Source: CAZESH01 sp964514665 (GTDB lineage Bacteria > Bacillota > Bacilli > Paenibacillales > KCTC-25726). From it: a stretch of 25,000 bases of DNA. Made by a program: the position numbers and the translations under genes. The notes under the pieces are model-generated. The model saw only the letters and a list, made by a program, of their open reading frames with translations. It was not told the origin of the DNA and searched no databases. The stretch covers positions 1 to 25,000 of the forward strand of contig CAZESH010000026.1 of the NCBI GenBank assembly GCA_964514665.1, written 5' to 3'. Positions 1-7,675 of this stretch are shown here, piece after piece; position 1 is the stretch's first letter; each line of letters opens with the position of its first letter.

Positions 1-1
1 G

Positions 2-229
2 TATAAACCCGATCCAAAATCATACACGGTGGTTTTAGAGAAAATGAATGTAACGCGGGAACAAGTGCTGTTTGTTTCCTCCAATCCGTGGGATGTAGCC
101 GGAGCGAAAAGTTTTGGGTTTCACGTGGCTTGGGTGAACCGGGTGAATCGAAAAATGGATGAGCTTGGTCTTCAACCGGATATCGAAATATCAGATCTCA
201 ATGGAATACTCCAGTATCTAAAAAATTGA
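2..229 (+). CDS. Haloacid dehalogenase type II, C-terminal fragment (HAD superfamily)
   Basis: This is the 75-residue C-terminal end of a HAD-superfamily hydrolase whose start lies left of the window. The visible part opens with YKPDPKSY, which fits the KPdP motif carrying the conserved HAD lysine. It continues with VSSNPWDVAGAKSFGF and AWVNR, the motif IV region (SSNxWDvxGA) typical of type II L-2-haloacid dehalogenases. The family removes halide from 2-haloacids through an aspartyl-ester intermediate; that Asp lies upstream and cannot be seen. The frame is open to the left edge, so an internal GTG at 29 is not taken as the start. A DsrE-family gene follows 21 nt later with its own ribosome site. 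The substrate is inferred from family resemblance only; a phosphatase of the same superfamily is possible. Confidence 0.85.
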   Translation, partial: YKPDPKSYTVVLEKMNVTREQVLFVSSNPWDVAGAKSFGFHVAWVNRVNRKMDELGLQPDIEISDLNGILQYLKN

Positions 230-250
230 ATTTTTAGGAGGAAATTAAAA

Positions 251-604
251 ATGGGTAAAATTGCAATTTTGGTTCACGCTTCTGAATCGGAAGGAGCAAA
301 AGCACTGCATTCTTTATTATACGCACAGGAACTGCATGAAGCCGGACATGAAGTCCAAGTGATTTTTGACGGGGCTGGTACGGTATGGGTAAAGAAATTT
401 GAGGACCCTGAAAACAAATATAACCCGCTTTATAAATCGGTAAAAAATCTGGGAGTGATTACAGGTGCTTGTGAATACTGCGCCGGCGCTTTTGGGGTGA
501 AAAACGAAGTTCGCAAATCCGGGATTCGTTCACTTGGAGAAATAAACGGACATCCTAGTCTAGCCAGCTTGATTGCCAAAGATTTTCAGATCATTACATT
601 ATAA
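251..604 (+). CDS. DsrE-family protein
   Basis: A 117-residue cytoplasmic protein of the DsrE/DsrF-like fold. It starts at ATG behind a strong TAGGAGGAAATT ribosome site. The N-terminus (KIAILVHASESEGAKALHSL) is the first strand and helix of the fold, with a YAQELHEAGHEVQVIF segment after it. Residues around GACEYCAGAFGV carry two cysteines (CEYC) that could take part in sulfur or redox chemistry, as in DsrE/TusD relatives. Proteins of this length next to unrelated genes are common in Bacilli and mostly uncharacterised. It lies 21 nt after the dehalogenase and is probably co-transcribed with it. A sulfur-relay role is only a family-level suggestion. Confidence 0.85.
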   Translation: MGKIAILVHASESEGAKALHSLLYAQELHEAGHEVQVIFDGAGTVWVKKFEDPENKYNPLYKSVKNLGVITGACEYCAGAFGVKNEVRKSGIRSLGEINGHPSLASLIAKDFQIITL

Positions 605-816
605 TAGTCAATCATATTACGTTCGACGTGGATGATATTCATTCGTCGGTAAAAGAATTTACTTCGGCCGTCACAACATTTTTTGTAGAACCGGATTTTG
701 ACGAAGAAAATTATTTTGCTTTTGGGTTTGGCGCAAGCGGTGAAGGTATTGAACTATTTAAAAGGAATCTGCAACGACCGCAGGTTCTAGAAGGGGGCTG
801 CTTTCAGCCTCCTTAA
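604..816 (+). pseudogene. Unrecognised gene remnant
   Basis: An open frame of about 70 codons that begins without any convincing start. The first usable codon is GTG at 628, which has no ribosome site. The translation has protein-like composition (FDVDDIHSSVKEF, then acidic FDEENYFAFGFGASGEG). It ends at TAA 814-816 inside a G+C-rich hairpin. I do not recognise the family. The lack of a start and of a Shine-Dalgarno sequence suggests the C-terminal remnant of a lost gene rather than a functional one. It could also be a chance frame. Confidence 0.3.
791..814. repeat. Hairpin, 10-bp stem with CTTT loop
   Basis: AAGGGGGCTG (791-800) pairs with CAGCCTCCTT (805-814) through one G-U pair. No T-run follows on either strand, so it resembles a terminator that has lost its tail rather than a working one. 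It overlaps the end of the remnant frame at 604-816. Confidence 0.5.
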
Positions 817-995
817 AAAGTGTGATCAACTTTCGTCAATGCGAAAATCAAGAAACTTCGTGAAGCGTGTGCCCATAAGATATGCAGTATCCTGTAACTC
901 AATATTCGTTTTGGACAAAAAGGAGGTGTTGAATAAAGCAAGATTTGGATGAAGGTCGGGCTGCAAAGAATCGTGGAGAAAGATGATTTGAACAT
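817..995. other. Gap with a strong Shine-Dalgarno sequence but no standard gene
   Basis: The stretch holds an excellent ribosome site (AAGGAGGTG, 920-928) followed by only very short frames: TTG at 929 gives 7 codons. A 17-codon frame starting at an ATA (933) would have good spacing and ends at TGA 984-986, shortly before the terminator at 996. It may be a decayed small gene whose ATG has become ATA. No other signal is seen. Confidence 0.3.
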
Positions 996-1032
996 AAAAA
1001 AGCCTGCAGTTTTATCGACTGCGGGCTTTTTT
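996..1032. terminator. Bidirectional intrinsic terminator
   Basis: AAAAAAGCCTGCAGT and ACTGCGGGCTTTTTT form a stem of about 14 bp with one mismatch around a TTTATCG loop, with A/T tails on both sides. It sits between the plus-strand genes to the left and the convergent minus-strand membrane-protein gene, and serves both. Confidence 0.85.
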
Positions 1033-1050
1033 GCGATGGGATTTATTTCA

Positions 1051-1476
1051 TTATTTCGCCAATGTTTTATAGACAATACCGGTTATCAAGCCATACACGA
1101 GATGGCCGACCAGGCTCATCATGCTTGCGGACGTAAATTGGAAGGCCATGTTGCCCATTCCCATCATCATCGGCATGAGAATGAAAGGAAACAGGAACCA
1201 AAGGATCACGCCAAAGACGAGTCCGGATACGACGCCGTTCCATTTGACTATACTTGCAAAAATGGTGAATACCATCCCAAAAATCAAACTGATCATCATA
1301 TGAATGATAAATCCTATGACTGCCGATTTGCTGCCCATCATACCGGCGATCGTCTGGAGCATGCCCATCATTGCCATCATACCCCCGAATACCAATCCTC
1401 CGAGCAAGCTTCCGGTAATACCGGCTTTCCAATTCAATCTTTTGCTGCTGACAACTTCCGTTTGCGCCATCATCAT
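1051..1476 (-). CDS. Small uncharacterised four-helix membrane protein
   Basis: A 141-residue protein. The start chosen is the first of three tandem ATG codons (MMMAQTEVV), which lies directly behind AAGGAGGAA; the frame extends 8 codons further upstream but without a ribosome site. After a short cytoplasmic N-terminus there are about four hydrophobic segments rich in Gly and Met: GSLLGGLVFGGMMAMMGML, a second around AVIGFIIHMMISLIFGMVF, a third around VVSGLVFGVILWFLFPFIL and a fourth near MSLVGHLVYGLITGIVY. No catalytic motif or clear metal site is evident, although His sits in two membrane segments. I do not recognise a named family. It is transcribed alone, divergent from the Ynj-type operon, and ends at the terminator at 996-1032. 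Confidence 0.8.
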   Translation of the reverse strand: MMMAQTEVVSSKRLNWKAGITGSLLGGLVFGGMMAMMGMLQTIAGMMGSKSAVIGFIIHMMISLIFGMVFTIFASIVKWNGVVSGLVFGVILWFLFPFILMPMMMGMGNMAFQFTSASMMSLVGHLVYGLITGIVYKTLAK

Positions 1477-1532
1477 TTCCTCCTTGTTTGGTTGAATCAT
1501 AACGCTTACATTGTAACCGTATATGGATTCAA

Positions 1533-1558
1533 GCTTCTGTAAGCTATCTTACAGAAGC
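1533..1558. promoter_or_regulatory. Perfect 11-bp inverted repeat in a divergent promoter region
   Basis: GCTTCTGTAAG (1533-1543), loop CTAT, CTTACAGAAGC (1548-1558). It lies between the divergent membrane-protein gene (start 1476) and the ABC-importer operon (start 1623) and has no T-tail. A dyad operator for a dimeric repressor is the simplest reading; an RNA leader hairpin is the alternative. Confidence 0.55.
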
Positions 1559-1622
1559 AATTTGCTCATTTGATTAAGATAAAAATAATCATAGAAATCA
1601 TAGTTGAACAGGAGTGGAAAAT

Positions 1623-2867
1623 TTGAATCGAAAAGTAATCATTATGCTGCTTTCCATTTTGCTGATTTTCGGAGCAGTGGCTGCGGGATGTTCTACTGAA
1701 AAAAAGAAAACGTCTGCAGATTTGTTAAATGCCAGGTGGGATCACATTGCGGCCCAGGCTAAAGGCCAGAAGGTGAACCTGCATATGTGGGGAGGCAGCG
1801 ATACGATCAACCGTTACATTGACGAATGGGTTGCACCGCGACTGAAGCAAGCAGCAGGAGTGGAACTGCACCGTGTGCCGGTGAACGACACCAAAGATAT
1901 TATAAATCAACTGCTTGATGAAAAACAGGCGGGGAAATCGAGCGGAAGTGTGGACATTGTCTGGATGAATGGGGAGAATTTCAAAGCGGCCAAAGATAAC
2001 CGCTTATTGTGGGGATCTTTCGCTTCAAAATTGCCCATGGTCCAAGAATATGTGGATATGAAGGCGCCGGATATTGCAAGTGACTTTGGTGAACCGACGA
2101 ATGGTTTGGAAGCGCCTTGGGGGAAAGCACAATTCGTCTTTGCCTATGATTCCGCAAAAATTCCAAATCCGCCAAAGTCGATGGAAGATTTGCTTGCATG
2201 GGTGAAGAAAAACCCGGGAAAATTCACTTACCCGGCTCCTCCGGATTTTACAGGCAGCGCCTTTGTCCGCCAAACGATGTATGAAACAACAGGAGGGTAT
2301 GAACCGTACATGAAGCCCTTGAATGACAAAGCTTTTGAAGCCAAACTATCCCCGCTTTGGGCTTATTTGAAGAACATCAAACCGTATCTGTGGCGGGAAG
2401 GAAAGACATATCCGGAAAGTCTGGCTAAATTGAATCAGCTCTACACAAACGGCGAGGTATGGATGACAATGAGCTACGATCCGGCAAGTGCATCCAGTGC
2501 TGTGAACAAAGGGACATTTCCGAAGACGACACGCACGTTTGTCTTGGATGGAGGGACGCTTTCGAATACCCATTATCTTTCTATTCCCTTTAATGCACCG
2601 CATCCGGCCGGAGCGATGGCAACGATTGATTTCTTGCTTTCACCGGACGCGCAGATTGCCAAAAATGACCCGGCGCATTGGGGGGATATGACTTCGCTTG
2701 ATCCAAAAAAATTATCTGAGGCTGACCGGCAGCGTCTGTTATCGCTCGATCTGGGAGTCGCCACGTTGCCCGCGTCTGTCTTAGCCAGCCATCGGCTGCC
2801 CGAAATCCCCTCAAAGTATGTGGATGTATTGGAAAAGGCGTGGACGGATGATGTGGCGAAGAAGTAA
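1623..2867 (+). CDS. ynjB: YnjB-type ABC transporter substrate-binding lipoprotein
   Basis: A 414-residue extracytoplasmic solute-binding lipoprotein. The signal peptide (NRKVIIMLLSILLIFGAV) ends in a lipobox with AAGC, so the Cys near residue 21 should be diacylated and tether the protein to the membrane. The start chosen is TTG 1623, eight bases after AGGAG; the frame opens at GTG 1614, which overlaps that ribosome site. The mature part begins with VNLHMWGGSDTINRYIDEW, typical of the YnjB family within the large type of iron/polyamine/sugar binding proteins. Length and context match YnjB (E. coli 388 residues). The permease gene overlaps its 3' end by 20 nt. The YnjBCD substrate is not established in any organism I know of. 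Confidence 0.85.
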   Translation: MNRKVIIMLLSILLIFGAVAAGCSTEKKKTSADLLNARWDHIAAQAKGQKVNLHMWGGSDTINRYIDEWVAPRLKQAAGVELHRVPVNDTKDIINQLLDEKQAGKSSGSVDIVWMNGENFKAAKDNRLLWGSFASKLPMVQEYVDMKAPDIASDFGEPTNGLEAPWGKAQFVFAYDSAKIPNPPKSMEDLLAWVKKNPGKFTYPAPPDFTGSAFVRQTMYETTGGYEPYMKPLNDKAFEAKLSPLWAYLKNIKPYLWREGKTYPESLAKLNQLYTNGEVWMTMSYDPASASSAVNKGTFPKTTRTFVLDGGTLSNTHYLSIPFNAPHPAGAMATIDFLLSPDAQIAKNDPAHWGDMTSLDPKKLSEADRQRLLSLDLGVATLPASVLASHRLPEIPSKYVDVLEKAWTDDVAKK

Positions 2868-3738
2868 ACCGTATGTATTCGTTTTGCCGGCAGTGATCGT
2901 GATGATCGCATTATTCTATACCGGCTTGTTACAAGGATTGATCCAAAGCCTGGGTTTTTTCCCTGCGGCGGGTCAATTCGATGTTTCACCGAATGCCTAC
3001 AAAGTGCTGCTGCAATCGGCTGACTTTTGGCATTCCTTGCGCATGACGATACGCATTTCGTTCCTATCCACGGCGGCGGCAGCAGTGCTGGGCATATTTG
3101 CGGCCATCTGTTTATTTATGATCGGAAGCAGCAGGAAATTTCAGGACTATCCGTTCTGGCAACGCTTCTTCCAACTGCCTCTCGTCGTTCCCCATTTAGC
3201 GGGTGCGTATATGATGGTGCTATTATTCATGCAAAGCGGATGGTTTTCGCGGATGTTTTATGCCTTTGGATGGACCGACCGGCTCTCGGATTTTCCGGTG
3301 ATGATCAATGAACCGTTCGGGTGGGGGATCATTCTCGCCTACGCATGGAAGGAAGCTCCTTTTATCGCTTTAATGGTCTATCCCGTCCTGCTTCGCATAC
3401 ACGGCTCCTGGTTTGAGGTTTCAAAAGTGTTCGGGGCGAATTCGTGGAAGTTTGTCCAGCAGATTGTGCTTCCCTTATTATTGCCGACCTGGCTTTCGGC
3501 CTCTTTTATTGTTTATGCCTTTTCGTTTTCTGCATTTGAAGTGCCTTTTTTGTTGGGCGTAACGTACCCGAAAATGCTCCCGGTATTATCTTACGACTAT
3601 TATTCAAGCGGTCAATTATCCATGCGGCCTGAAGCTCTGGCGGTGAATGTCATTTTGGCATTCATCACAATTGTATTGGGCTTGATCGCCTATCGGTTGG
3701 GGAAAAGATGGCGGATCGATGAAGGGAGTCGGTGGTGA
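2848..3738 (+). CDS. ABC transporter permease, YnjC N-terminal half-like
   Basis: A 296-residue membrane permease with about six transmembrane segments, from PYVFVLPAVIVMIALFY near the N-terminus to VILAFITIVLGLIAYRLG at the end. The loop with EVSKVFGANSWKFVQQIVLP matches the EAA coupling motif (EaAxxxGAsxxxxfxxixLP) that docks onto the ATPase, though with Val-Ser in place of Glu-Ala-Ala. The start at ATG 2848 lies inside the end of the binding-protein gene and follows an AAAAGG ribosome site; ATG 2851 is equally possible. In E. coli YnjC is a single fused protein of 511 residues. Here the two halves are separate genes, this being the N-terminal partner. It overlaps the next gene by 4-7 nt, which implies coupled translation. 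Confidence 0.85.
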   Translation: MMWRRSKPYVFVLPAVIVMIALFYTGLLQGLIQSLGFFPAAGQFDVSPNAYKVLLQSADFWHSLRMTIRISFLSTAAAAVLGIFAAICLFMIGSSRKFQDYPFWQRFFQLPLVVPHLAGAYMMVLLFMQSGWFSRMFYAFGWTDRLSDFPVMINEPFGWGIILAYAWKEAPFIALMVYPVLLRIHGSWFEVSKVFGANSWKFVQQIVLPLLLPTWLSASFIVYAFSFSAFEVPFLLGVTYPKMLPVLSYDYYSSGQLSMRPEALAVNVILAFITIVLGLIAYRLGKRWRIDEGSRW

Positions 3739-4550
3739 CGGGTTCCAAGATCATCCATGTTTTACACGTAACCATGACGGTGTTCCTATTGATTTTCATG
3801 GCCATTCCGTTTGTGCCGCTTGTGTTGTCCAGCTTCTCCTCGGGGTGGACATGGCCGGAGGTGTTTCCTCGTGATATGTCCATTCGGGCATGGAACTATA
3901 TACTTTCAGGCAGTTCCGGTACGGGGACTGCAGTGGGAACGAGTTTGATCATTGCATTGACGGTGACATGCATCAATCTGTTTTTGGCGGTTCCGGCAGC
4001 GGATGTGCTGGCCCGATCGGAATTTCCGGGGAAGCGAGTCATCGAAGGTTTACTGTTTGCTCCGATTATCATTCCGCCCTTTATTGCGGTGATGGGACTT
4101 CATACGACGTTTATTCGCTTGGGTATGACCGAATCCATAGCAGGGGTCATTTTCGTACATCTGGTTCCAACGCTGCCTTACATGATTCGCGCTCTGACTG
4201 TCAGCTTCAGTACCTTGGGATTCCAATGGGAAGACCAAGGCCGCATGCTTGGAGCGGGAGCCATGCAGCGTTTTCTTCATATCGTATGGCCGCACATTTT
4301 ACCGGGGGTGATCGCCGGCTCCAGCTTGAGCATCCTGATTTCATTAAGCCAGTATTTGATTACGTTTCTGGTTGGCGGCGGACAGGTTCTGACGCTGCCC
4401 TTAATCTTGTTCCCGTTCATTAACGGCGGGGATCCTGCGATTGGTTCGGCATATACCATTGTCTTCGCGGGAATGGCCGCTTTCGCTTTGTGGGGGATGG
4501 ATGTGCTGCTGAAAAGATATTACGGGAAAAGGTTGACGGTACACGTATAA
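3735..4550 (+). CDS. ABC transporter permease, YnjC C-terminal half-like
   Basis: A 271-residue permease, the second transmembrane partner of the importer. It has about six hydrophobic segments, beginning with VFLLIFMAIPFVPLVLSSF. The EAA-type loop reads EDQGRMLGAGAMQRFLHIVW, with the invariant Gly followed by a short hydrophobic run. Start GTG 3735 overlaps the previous stop as GTGA and has AAGGGAG six bases upstream; GTG 3732 in the same frame is an alternative. The ATPase gene follows after 13 nt. The heterodimeric permease is the expected partner for the lipoprotein at 1623 and the ATPase at 4564. Confidence 0.85.
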   Translation: MTGSKIIHVLHVTMTVFLLIFMAIPFVPLVLSSFSSGWTWPEVFPRDMSIRAWNYILSGSSGTGTAVGTSLIIALTVTCINLFLAVPAADVLARSEFPGKRVIEGLLFAPIIIPPFIAVMGLHTTFIRLGMTESIAGVIFVHLVPTLPYMIRALTVSFSTLGFQWEDQGRMLGAGAMQRFLHIVWPHILPGVIAGSSLSILISLSQYLITFLVGGGQVLTLPLILFPFINGGDPAIGSAYTIVFAGMAAFALWGMDVLLKRYYGKRLTVHV

Positions 4551-4563
4551 AAAGGAGGCCGAC

Positions 4564-5652
4564 ATGTCCAAGCTGCAAATCTCAAACTTGCAAAAACGTT
4601 ATGACAAAAAACATCCGAAACAACATGAACCGGCAGCTTTCACCCTTCAACCTCTAAGCCTGACGATTGAGGATGGAGAATTTCTTGCGATACTCGGTCC
4701 TTCCGGATGCGGCAAAACCACACTGTTGAAATTGGTGGCCGGTCTATTGGCACCGGACGAAGGGGAGATCATTTATCATCATCGCAAGATGCATACGGTC
4801 CCGGCTGAAAAAAGAGGGTTCGGCATGGTGTTCCAGCAGGCGCTTTTGTTTCCGCATATGACCGTGGAAGAAAATGTGGCGTTCGGTTTGAAGATGCAAG
4901 GGGTGGGCAAAAAAGAACGGCTTCAAAAAGCGGAAGAGATACTCGCTTCAGTCGGCTTGAATGGGATGGGAAGCCGCTCTCCTTCCGTGTTAAGCGGAGG
5001 CCAGCAGCAGCGGGTTTCCCTCGCTCGGGGTTTTCTTTCCGGCTCCAAAGTGCTCCTGATGGACGAACCGTTCAGCGCGCTTGACCCCGGCCTGCGTGAA
5101 GAGATGAGGGAATTGCTGGGCAAACTCCATCAAAAACATCGCATGACCGTGTTTTTTGTCACCCATGACCGGGAAGAAGCCTTCATTCTGGCAGATCGCA
5201 TCGGCGTCATGAACAACGGAAGTCTCATGCAGGTCGGGACCCCTGAAGAATTGTATATGCGGCCGAACCATCCGGAGGTTGCTCTATTTATGGGGGCCAA
5301 AAATGTGATTCCGGGGGAAATGAAAGATGGGGTATTCCATTGTGCGGATTTTGAGTTGAAGCTTTCAGAGGCAAATGGAACGACAGAAGGCTTGGGATGG
5401 TTGATGATTCGCCCGGAAATTCTTGAACTTTCCCAAGAAACCTCAGGTCTGCAATCCTGTCCATACATCCGTTATCTTCATGGAATCATTAAACAGATCA
5501 CCTTTCGGCAGGGATTTTATTATCTGAAGGTAGAGAGCGGTTCAATTATGCTCGATATGATGGGAAAGCAGTTGCACGATCGTCCATTGCGCAGGGGTGA
5601 AGCCTCTTGCTTGCAATTGGATGTTCGTCAGACTTATTTTATACGAGAATGA
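4564..5652 (+). CDS. ynjD: YnjD-type ABC transporter ATP-binding protein
   Basis: A 362-residue cytoplasmic ATPase that powers the importer, starting at ATG behind AAAGGAGG. It shows Walker A GPSGCGKT (residues 45-52), Q-loop FQQ (about 90-92), signature LSGGQ (143-147), Walker B VLLMDEP (163-169), D-loop SALD and the switch His in FVTHD (201). Residues from about 240 onward form a C-terminal extension resembling the regulatory TOBE-type tail of PotA/ModC/FbpC ATPases. E. coli YnjD, at about 217 residues, lacks this extension. The gene is followed at 19 nt by the CDP-alcohol phosphatidyltransferase, keeping the ynjD-ynjF association. The substrate is unknown. Confidence 0.9.
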   Translation: MSKLQISNLQKRYDKKHPKQHEPAAFTLQPLSLTIEDGEFLAILGPSGCGKTTLLKLVAGLLAPDEGEIIYHHRKMHTVPAEKRGFGMVFQQALLFPHMTVEENVAFGLKMQGVGKKERLQKAEEILASVGLNGMGSRSPSVLSGGQQQRVSLARGFLSGSKVLLMDEPFSALDPGLREEMRELLGKLHQKHRMTVFFVTHDREEAFILADRIGVMNNGSLMQVGTPEELYMRPNHPEVALFMGAKNVIPGEMKDGVFHCADFELKLSEANGTTEGLGWLMIRPEILELSQETSGLQSCPYIRYLHGIIKQITFRQGFYYLKVESGSIMLDMMGKQLHDRPLRRGEASCLQLDVRQTYFIRE

Positions 5653-5671
5653 TCAGAAAGGATGGATCGGA

Positions 5672-6259
5672 ATGCTGGATACGCACGCACGCCATTTCGT
5701 ACAACCGTTGATTGGATCGACGGCAAAAGCATTGCTCAGACTGGGGATGACTGCCAATCAAGTGACTTGGATTGCGTTTGGTTTGGGTTTGTTTTCCGGG
5801 GCTTTGATTGTGATCGAACATCCCTGGTTGGCGGTCATCGTGCTGTGGATTTCCGGGTATTTGGATGCCGTTGACGGTTCAATGGCGCGATTGCGGAATC
5901 GATCCAGCGCATGGGGAACACTGCTCGATATCACCTTTGACCGCATTGTAGAGCTGTCCGTTATTATTGGATTGGCTGCATTATATCCGGATTCGCATTT
6001 TCTTCTGCTGATATTGACCGCTTCAATCGTGTTTTCCATGACCGTGTTTTTAACCGTCGGTGCGCTGACGGACAAGAAGGGGATGAAGTCGTTTTATTAT
6101 CAGGCCGGACTTGCCGAACGAACGGAAGGTTTTATTTTATTTACCTTAATGATCGTATTTCATCAGGGGCTCCTGTGGCTGACGGGCATCTTTATCGCGG
6201 TGGAGATATTCACGGCACTGCAGCGAATGTATGAAGCCCGACATATCTTAAAGGACTGA
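5672..6259 (+). CDS. ynjF: CDP-alcohol phosphatidyltransferase (YnjF-like)
   Basis: A 195-residue integral membrane enzyme of the CDP-alcohol phosphatidyltransferase family, which exchanges CMP of a CDP-lipid (or related CDP donor) for an alcohol. The full motif DxxDGxxARx8Gx3Dx3D is present: D65, D68-G69, A72-R73, G82, D86 and D90. These are the Mg-binding aspartates and the catalytic Asp. Several hydrophobic helices flank it. The start ATG 5672 follows AAAGGATGG; the open frame reaches back into the ATPase gene but without a ribosome site. The product may be a phosphatidyl-inositol or -glycerol type lipid, or a soluble head group; the sequence does not decide. It lies in the same place after ynjD as E. 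coli ynjF (with ynjE missing). Confidence 0.9.
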   Translation: MLDTHARHFVQPLIGSTAKALLRLGMTANQVTWIAFGLGLFSGALIVIEHPWLAVIVLWISGYLDAVDGSMARLRNRSSAWGTLLDITFDRIVELSVIIGLAALYPDSHFLLLILTASIVFSMTVFLTVGALTDKKGMKSFYYQAGLAERTEGFILFTLMIVFHQGLLWLTGIFIAVEIFTALQRMYEARHILKD

Positions 6260-6263
6260 TTCG

Positions 6264-6953
6264 ATGAAAAATGCCCGATTTCGATGGAAATGGATTGGAT
6301 TGTTCGCGGTACTAGGGGGCGTGATCCTCGGTATTGTTCTTGAACCCTCCTGGTGGCGGGACATCACGTCTTTGTTTTCGGCAAACTCTCTGGATCGTGT
6401 AGCTGCATTTTTGCGCTCGTTCGGGTGGTGGGCCGCCGCGGTAAGCATCGGGTTGATGATATTTCAAGCGGTCGCTGCCCCGCTGCCCTCCTTTTTGATC
6501 GCGGCAGCAAACGGCATAGTATTCGGGGTGTTCTGGGGAAGCATCATCTCCTGGCTGGGCGGAATGGCTGGAGCAGCAGTGAATTTTTATCTGGCCAAAT
6601 GGCTGGGCTATCCTTTTGTCGCCAAAGCAACGAAGAAAACCGATCTGTTGAAAAAGGTCGATGAATACAGCGGCAAAAACGGATTTTTCATCATTTTGGC
6701 TGCGAGACTGATTCCTATCATATCGTTTGACTTCGTCAGTTTTTTGGCGGGGTTAAGTAAAATCGGCGGGTCGCCTTTTCTGATCGCTACAGGAATCGGA
6801 CAGATTCCGGGCACGATTTTGTATGTTGTCGTCGGGCATGATTTGGCCCACCTGCAGCAGTATCAAACCCGGCTGATTATCATTAGTGTGATTCTCATTG
6901 CCATCGTCATTCTGGGAAAATCGTGGGGAGTCCGAAGAGGAAAAGACCAGTAG
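6264..6953 (+). CDS. TVP38/TMEM64 (VTT-domain) membrane protein, YdjX/YdjZ-like
   Basis: A 229-residue polytopic membrane protein starting 4 nt after the previous stop. It opens with a transmembrane helix (WIGLFAVLGGVILGIV). The VTT/SNARE-associated domain follows, with APLPSFLIAAANG, a Gly-rich GMAGAAVNFYLAKWLG segment and the conserved AARLIPIISFDFVSFLAG motif containing the family Arg and Pro. Related DedA/VTT proteins are linked to lipid scrambling or flipping and membrane homeostasis. E. coli has two such proteins, YdjX and YdjZ, in the gene group that also holds ynjBCDF, so the association with this importer and the phosphatidyltransferase is conserved across phyla. A joint role in lipid metabolism is inference. 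Confidence 0.88.
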   Translation: MKNARFRWKWIGLFAVLGGVILGIVLEPSWWRDITSLFSANSLDRVAAFLRSFGWWAAAVSIGLMIFQAVAAPLPSFLIAAANGIVFGVFWGSIISWLGGMAGAAVNFYLAKWLGYPFVAKATKKTDLLKKVDEYSGKNGFFIILAARLIPIISFDFVSFLAGLSKIGGSPFLIATGIGQIPGTILYVVVGHDLAHLQQYQTRLIIISVILIAIVILGKSWGVRRGKDQ

Positions 6954-7002
6954 ATCGTACAGGTGGCATTTTTCGAGTCTATGAGAAAGGAAGGCAGCCT
7001 CT

Positions 7003-7488
7003 ATGTTTTATGGAATTACATGCTTATTGTTTTGCATTGATTTTTTTACGAAGCAATGGATGCAATCCCACCTGAATTTGAATGATACAGTCAATGTCAT
7101 CCCCGGTTGGATTCAGTGGCATCTCATTCATAATTCCGGCGCAAGTTTTGGCGTGTTATCGGGATACACACAACTTTTGAGAGTGGTGAGTTTCACTGCT
7201 ATTTTGATCATTCATTATTTGTATCGGAAAATGGAGATGAAGTCTATTCTGGTAAATGTTGGGTTTTCTCTCGTCATTAGCGGAGCGATTGGGAATTTTA
7301 TTGATCGTTTGCGATTTGGTTATGTGATCGATTTTATTGAATTCCGCTGGTGGCCGGCTATATTTAATGCTGCAGATATGGAAATTCGCTCAGGGGTCGT
7401 CCTTTTAATTTGGCTGTTTATAATAAAGGGGGATGCAGTTTTTGAAAGTAAAATTGTATGTCAGCGAGCATTGCAGAAGGTGCAGTGA
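7003..7488 (+). CDS. lspA: Signal peptidase II (lipoprotein signal peptidase) LspA-like
   Basis: A 161-residue membrane aspartyl protease that cleaves prolipoproteins ahead of the lipid-modified cysteine. The start ATG follows AAAGGAAGG by eight bases. Conserved blocks are HNSGASFG (residues 43-50), GAIGNFIDRLRFGYVIDF (about 94-111) and FNAADMEI (121-128). D110 of the VxDF block and D125 of NxAD match the catalytic pair of the family. Four hydrophobic segments fit the known topology. The C-terminus overlaps the next gene by 47 nt. It sits with a glutaredoxin-like gene and a Crp/Fnr regulator and lacks the usual ileS or rluD neighbours, so it may be a second, specialised LspA. Confidence 0.9.
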   Translation: MFYGITCLLFCIDFFTKQWMQSHLNLNDTVNVIPGWIQWHLIHNSGASFGVLSGYTQLLRVVSFTAILIIHYLYRKMEMKSILVNVGFSLVISGAIGNFIDRLRFGYVIDFIEFRWWPAIFNAADMEIRSGVVLLIWLFIIKGDAVFESKIVCQRALQKVQ

Positions 7489-7675
7489 AGTGAGACAATA
7501 TTTTGCAAAGAAAGGAATTCAAACGGAAGAAGTCGATGTGACGCACGATCAAACAAAATTCGATGAAATGTTGTCACTAGGCGGCATCGCGACACCACTG
7601 ATTGTTATTGAAGATCAAGTGGTCCACAACTGCGAACCGGCGAAGCTCGATAAAATAATGGAGGGATTCCATTGA
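7442..7675 (+). CDS. Glutaredoxin-like thiol-redox protein
   Basis: A 77-residue thioredoxin-fold protein. It has the first strand KVKLYVSEHC, an active-site CRRC (C11-C14), the cis-Pro motif ATPLIVI and an EDQVV turn, all as in NrdH/YruB-type glutaredoxins. The start is probably TTG 7442, nine bases after AAGGGGG; ATG 7433 in the same frame sits directly against the ribosome site and is less likely. The gene starts inside lspA in another frame and its stop overlaps the following TTG start (ATTGA), so the three genes are translationally coupled. CRRC differs from the usual CPYC/CVQC; the partner is unknown. Confidence 0.85.
   Translation: MKVKLYVSEHCRRCSEVRQYFAKKGIQTEEVDVTHDQTKFDEMLSLGGIATPLIVIEDQVVHNCEPAKLDKIMEGFH

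Noticed and set aside
949..1542. Long plus-strand frame of 197 codons
   Set aside because: It is the antisense shadow of the small membrane protein at 1051-1476 (His-rich from reversed Met codons) and runs through a terminator hairpin.
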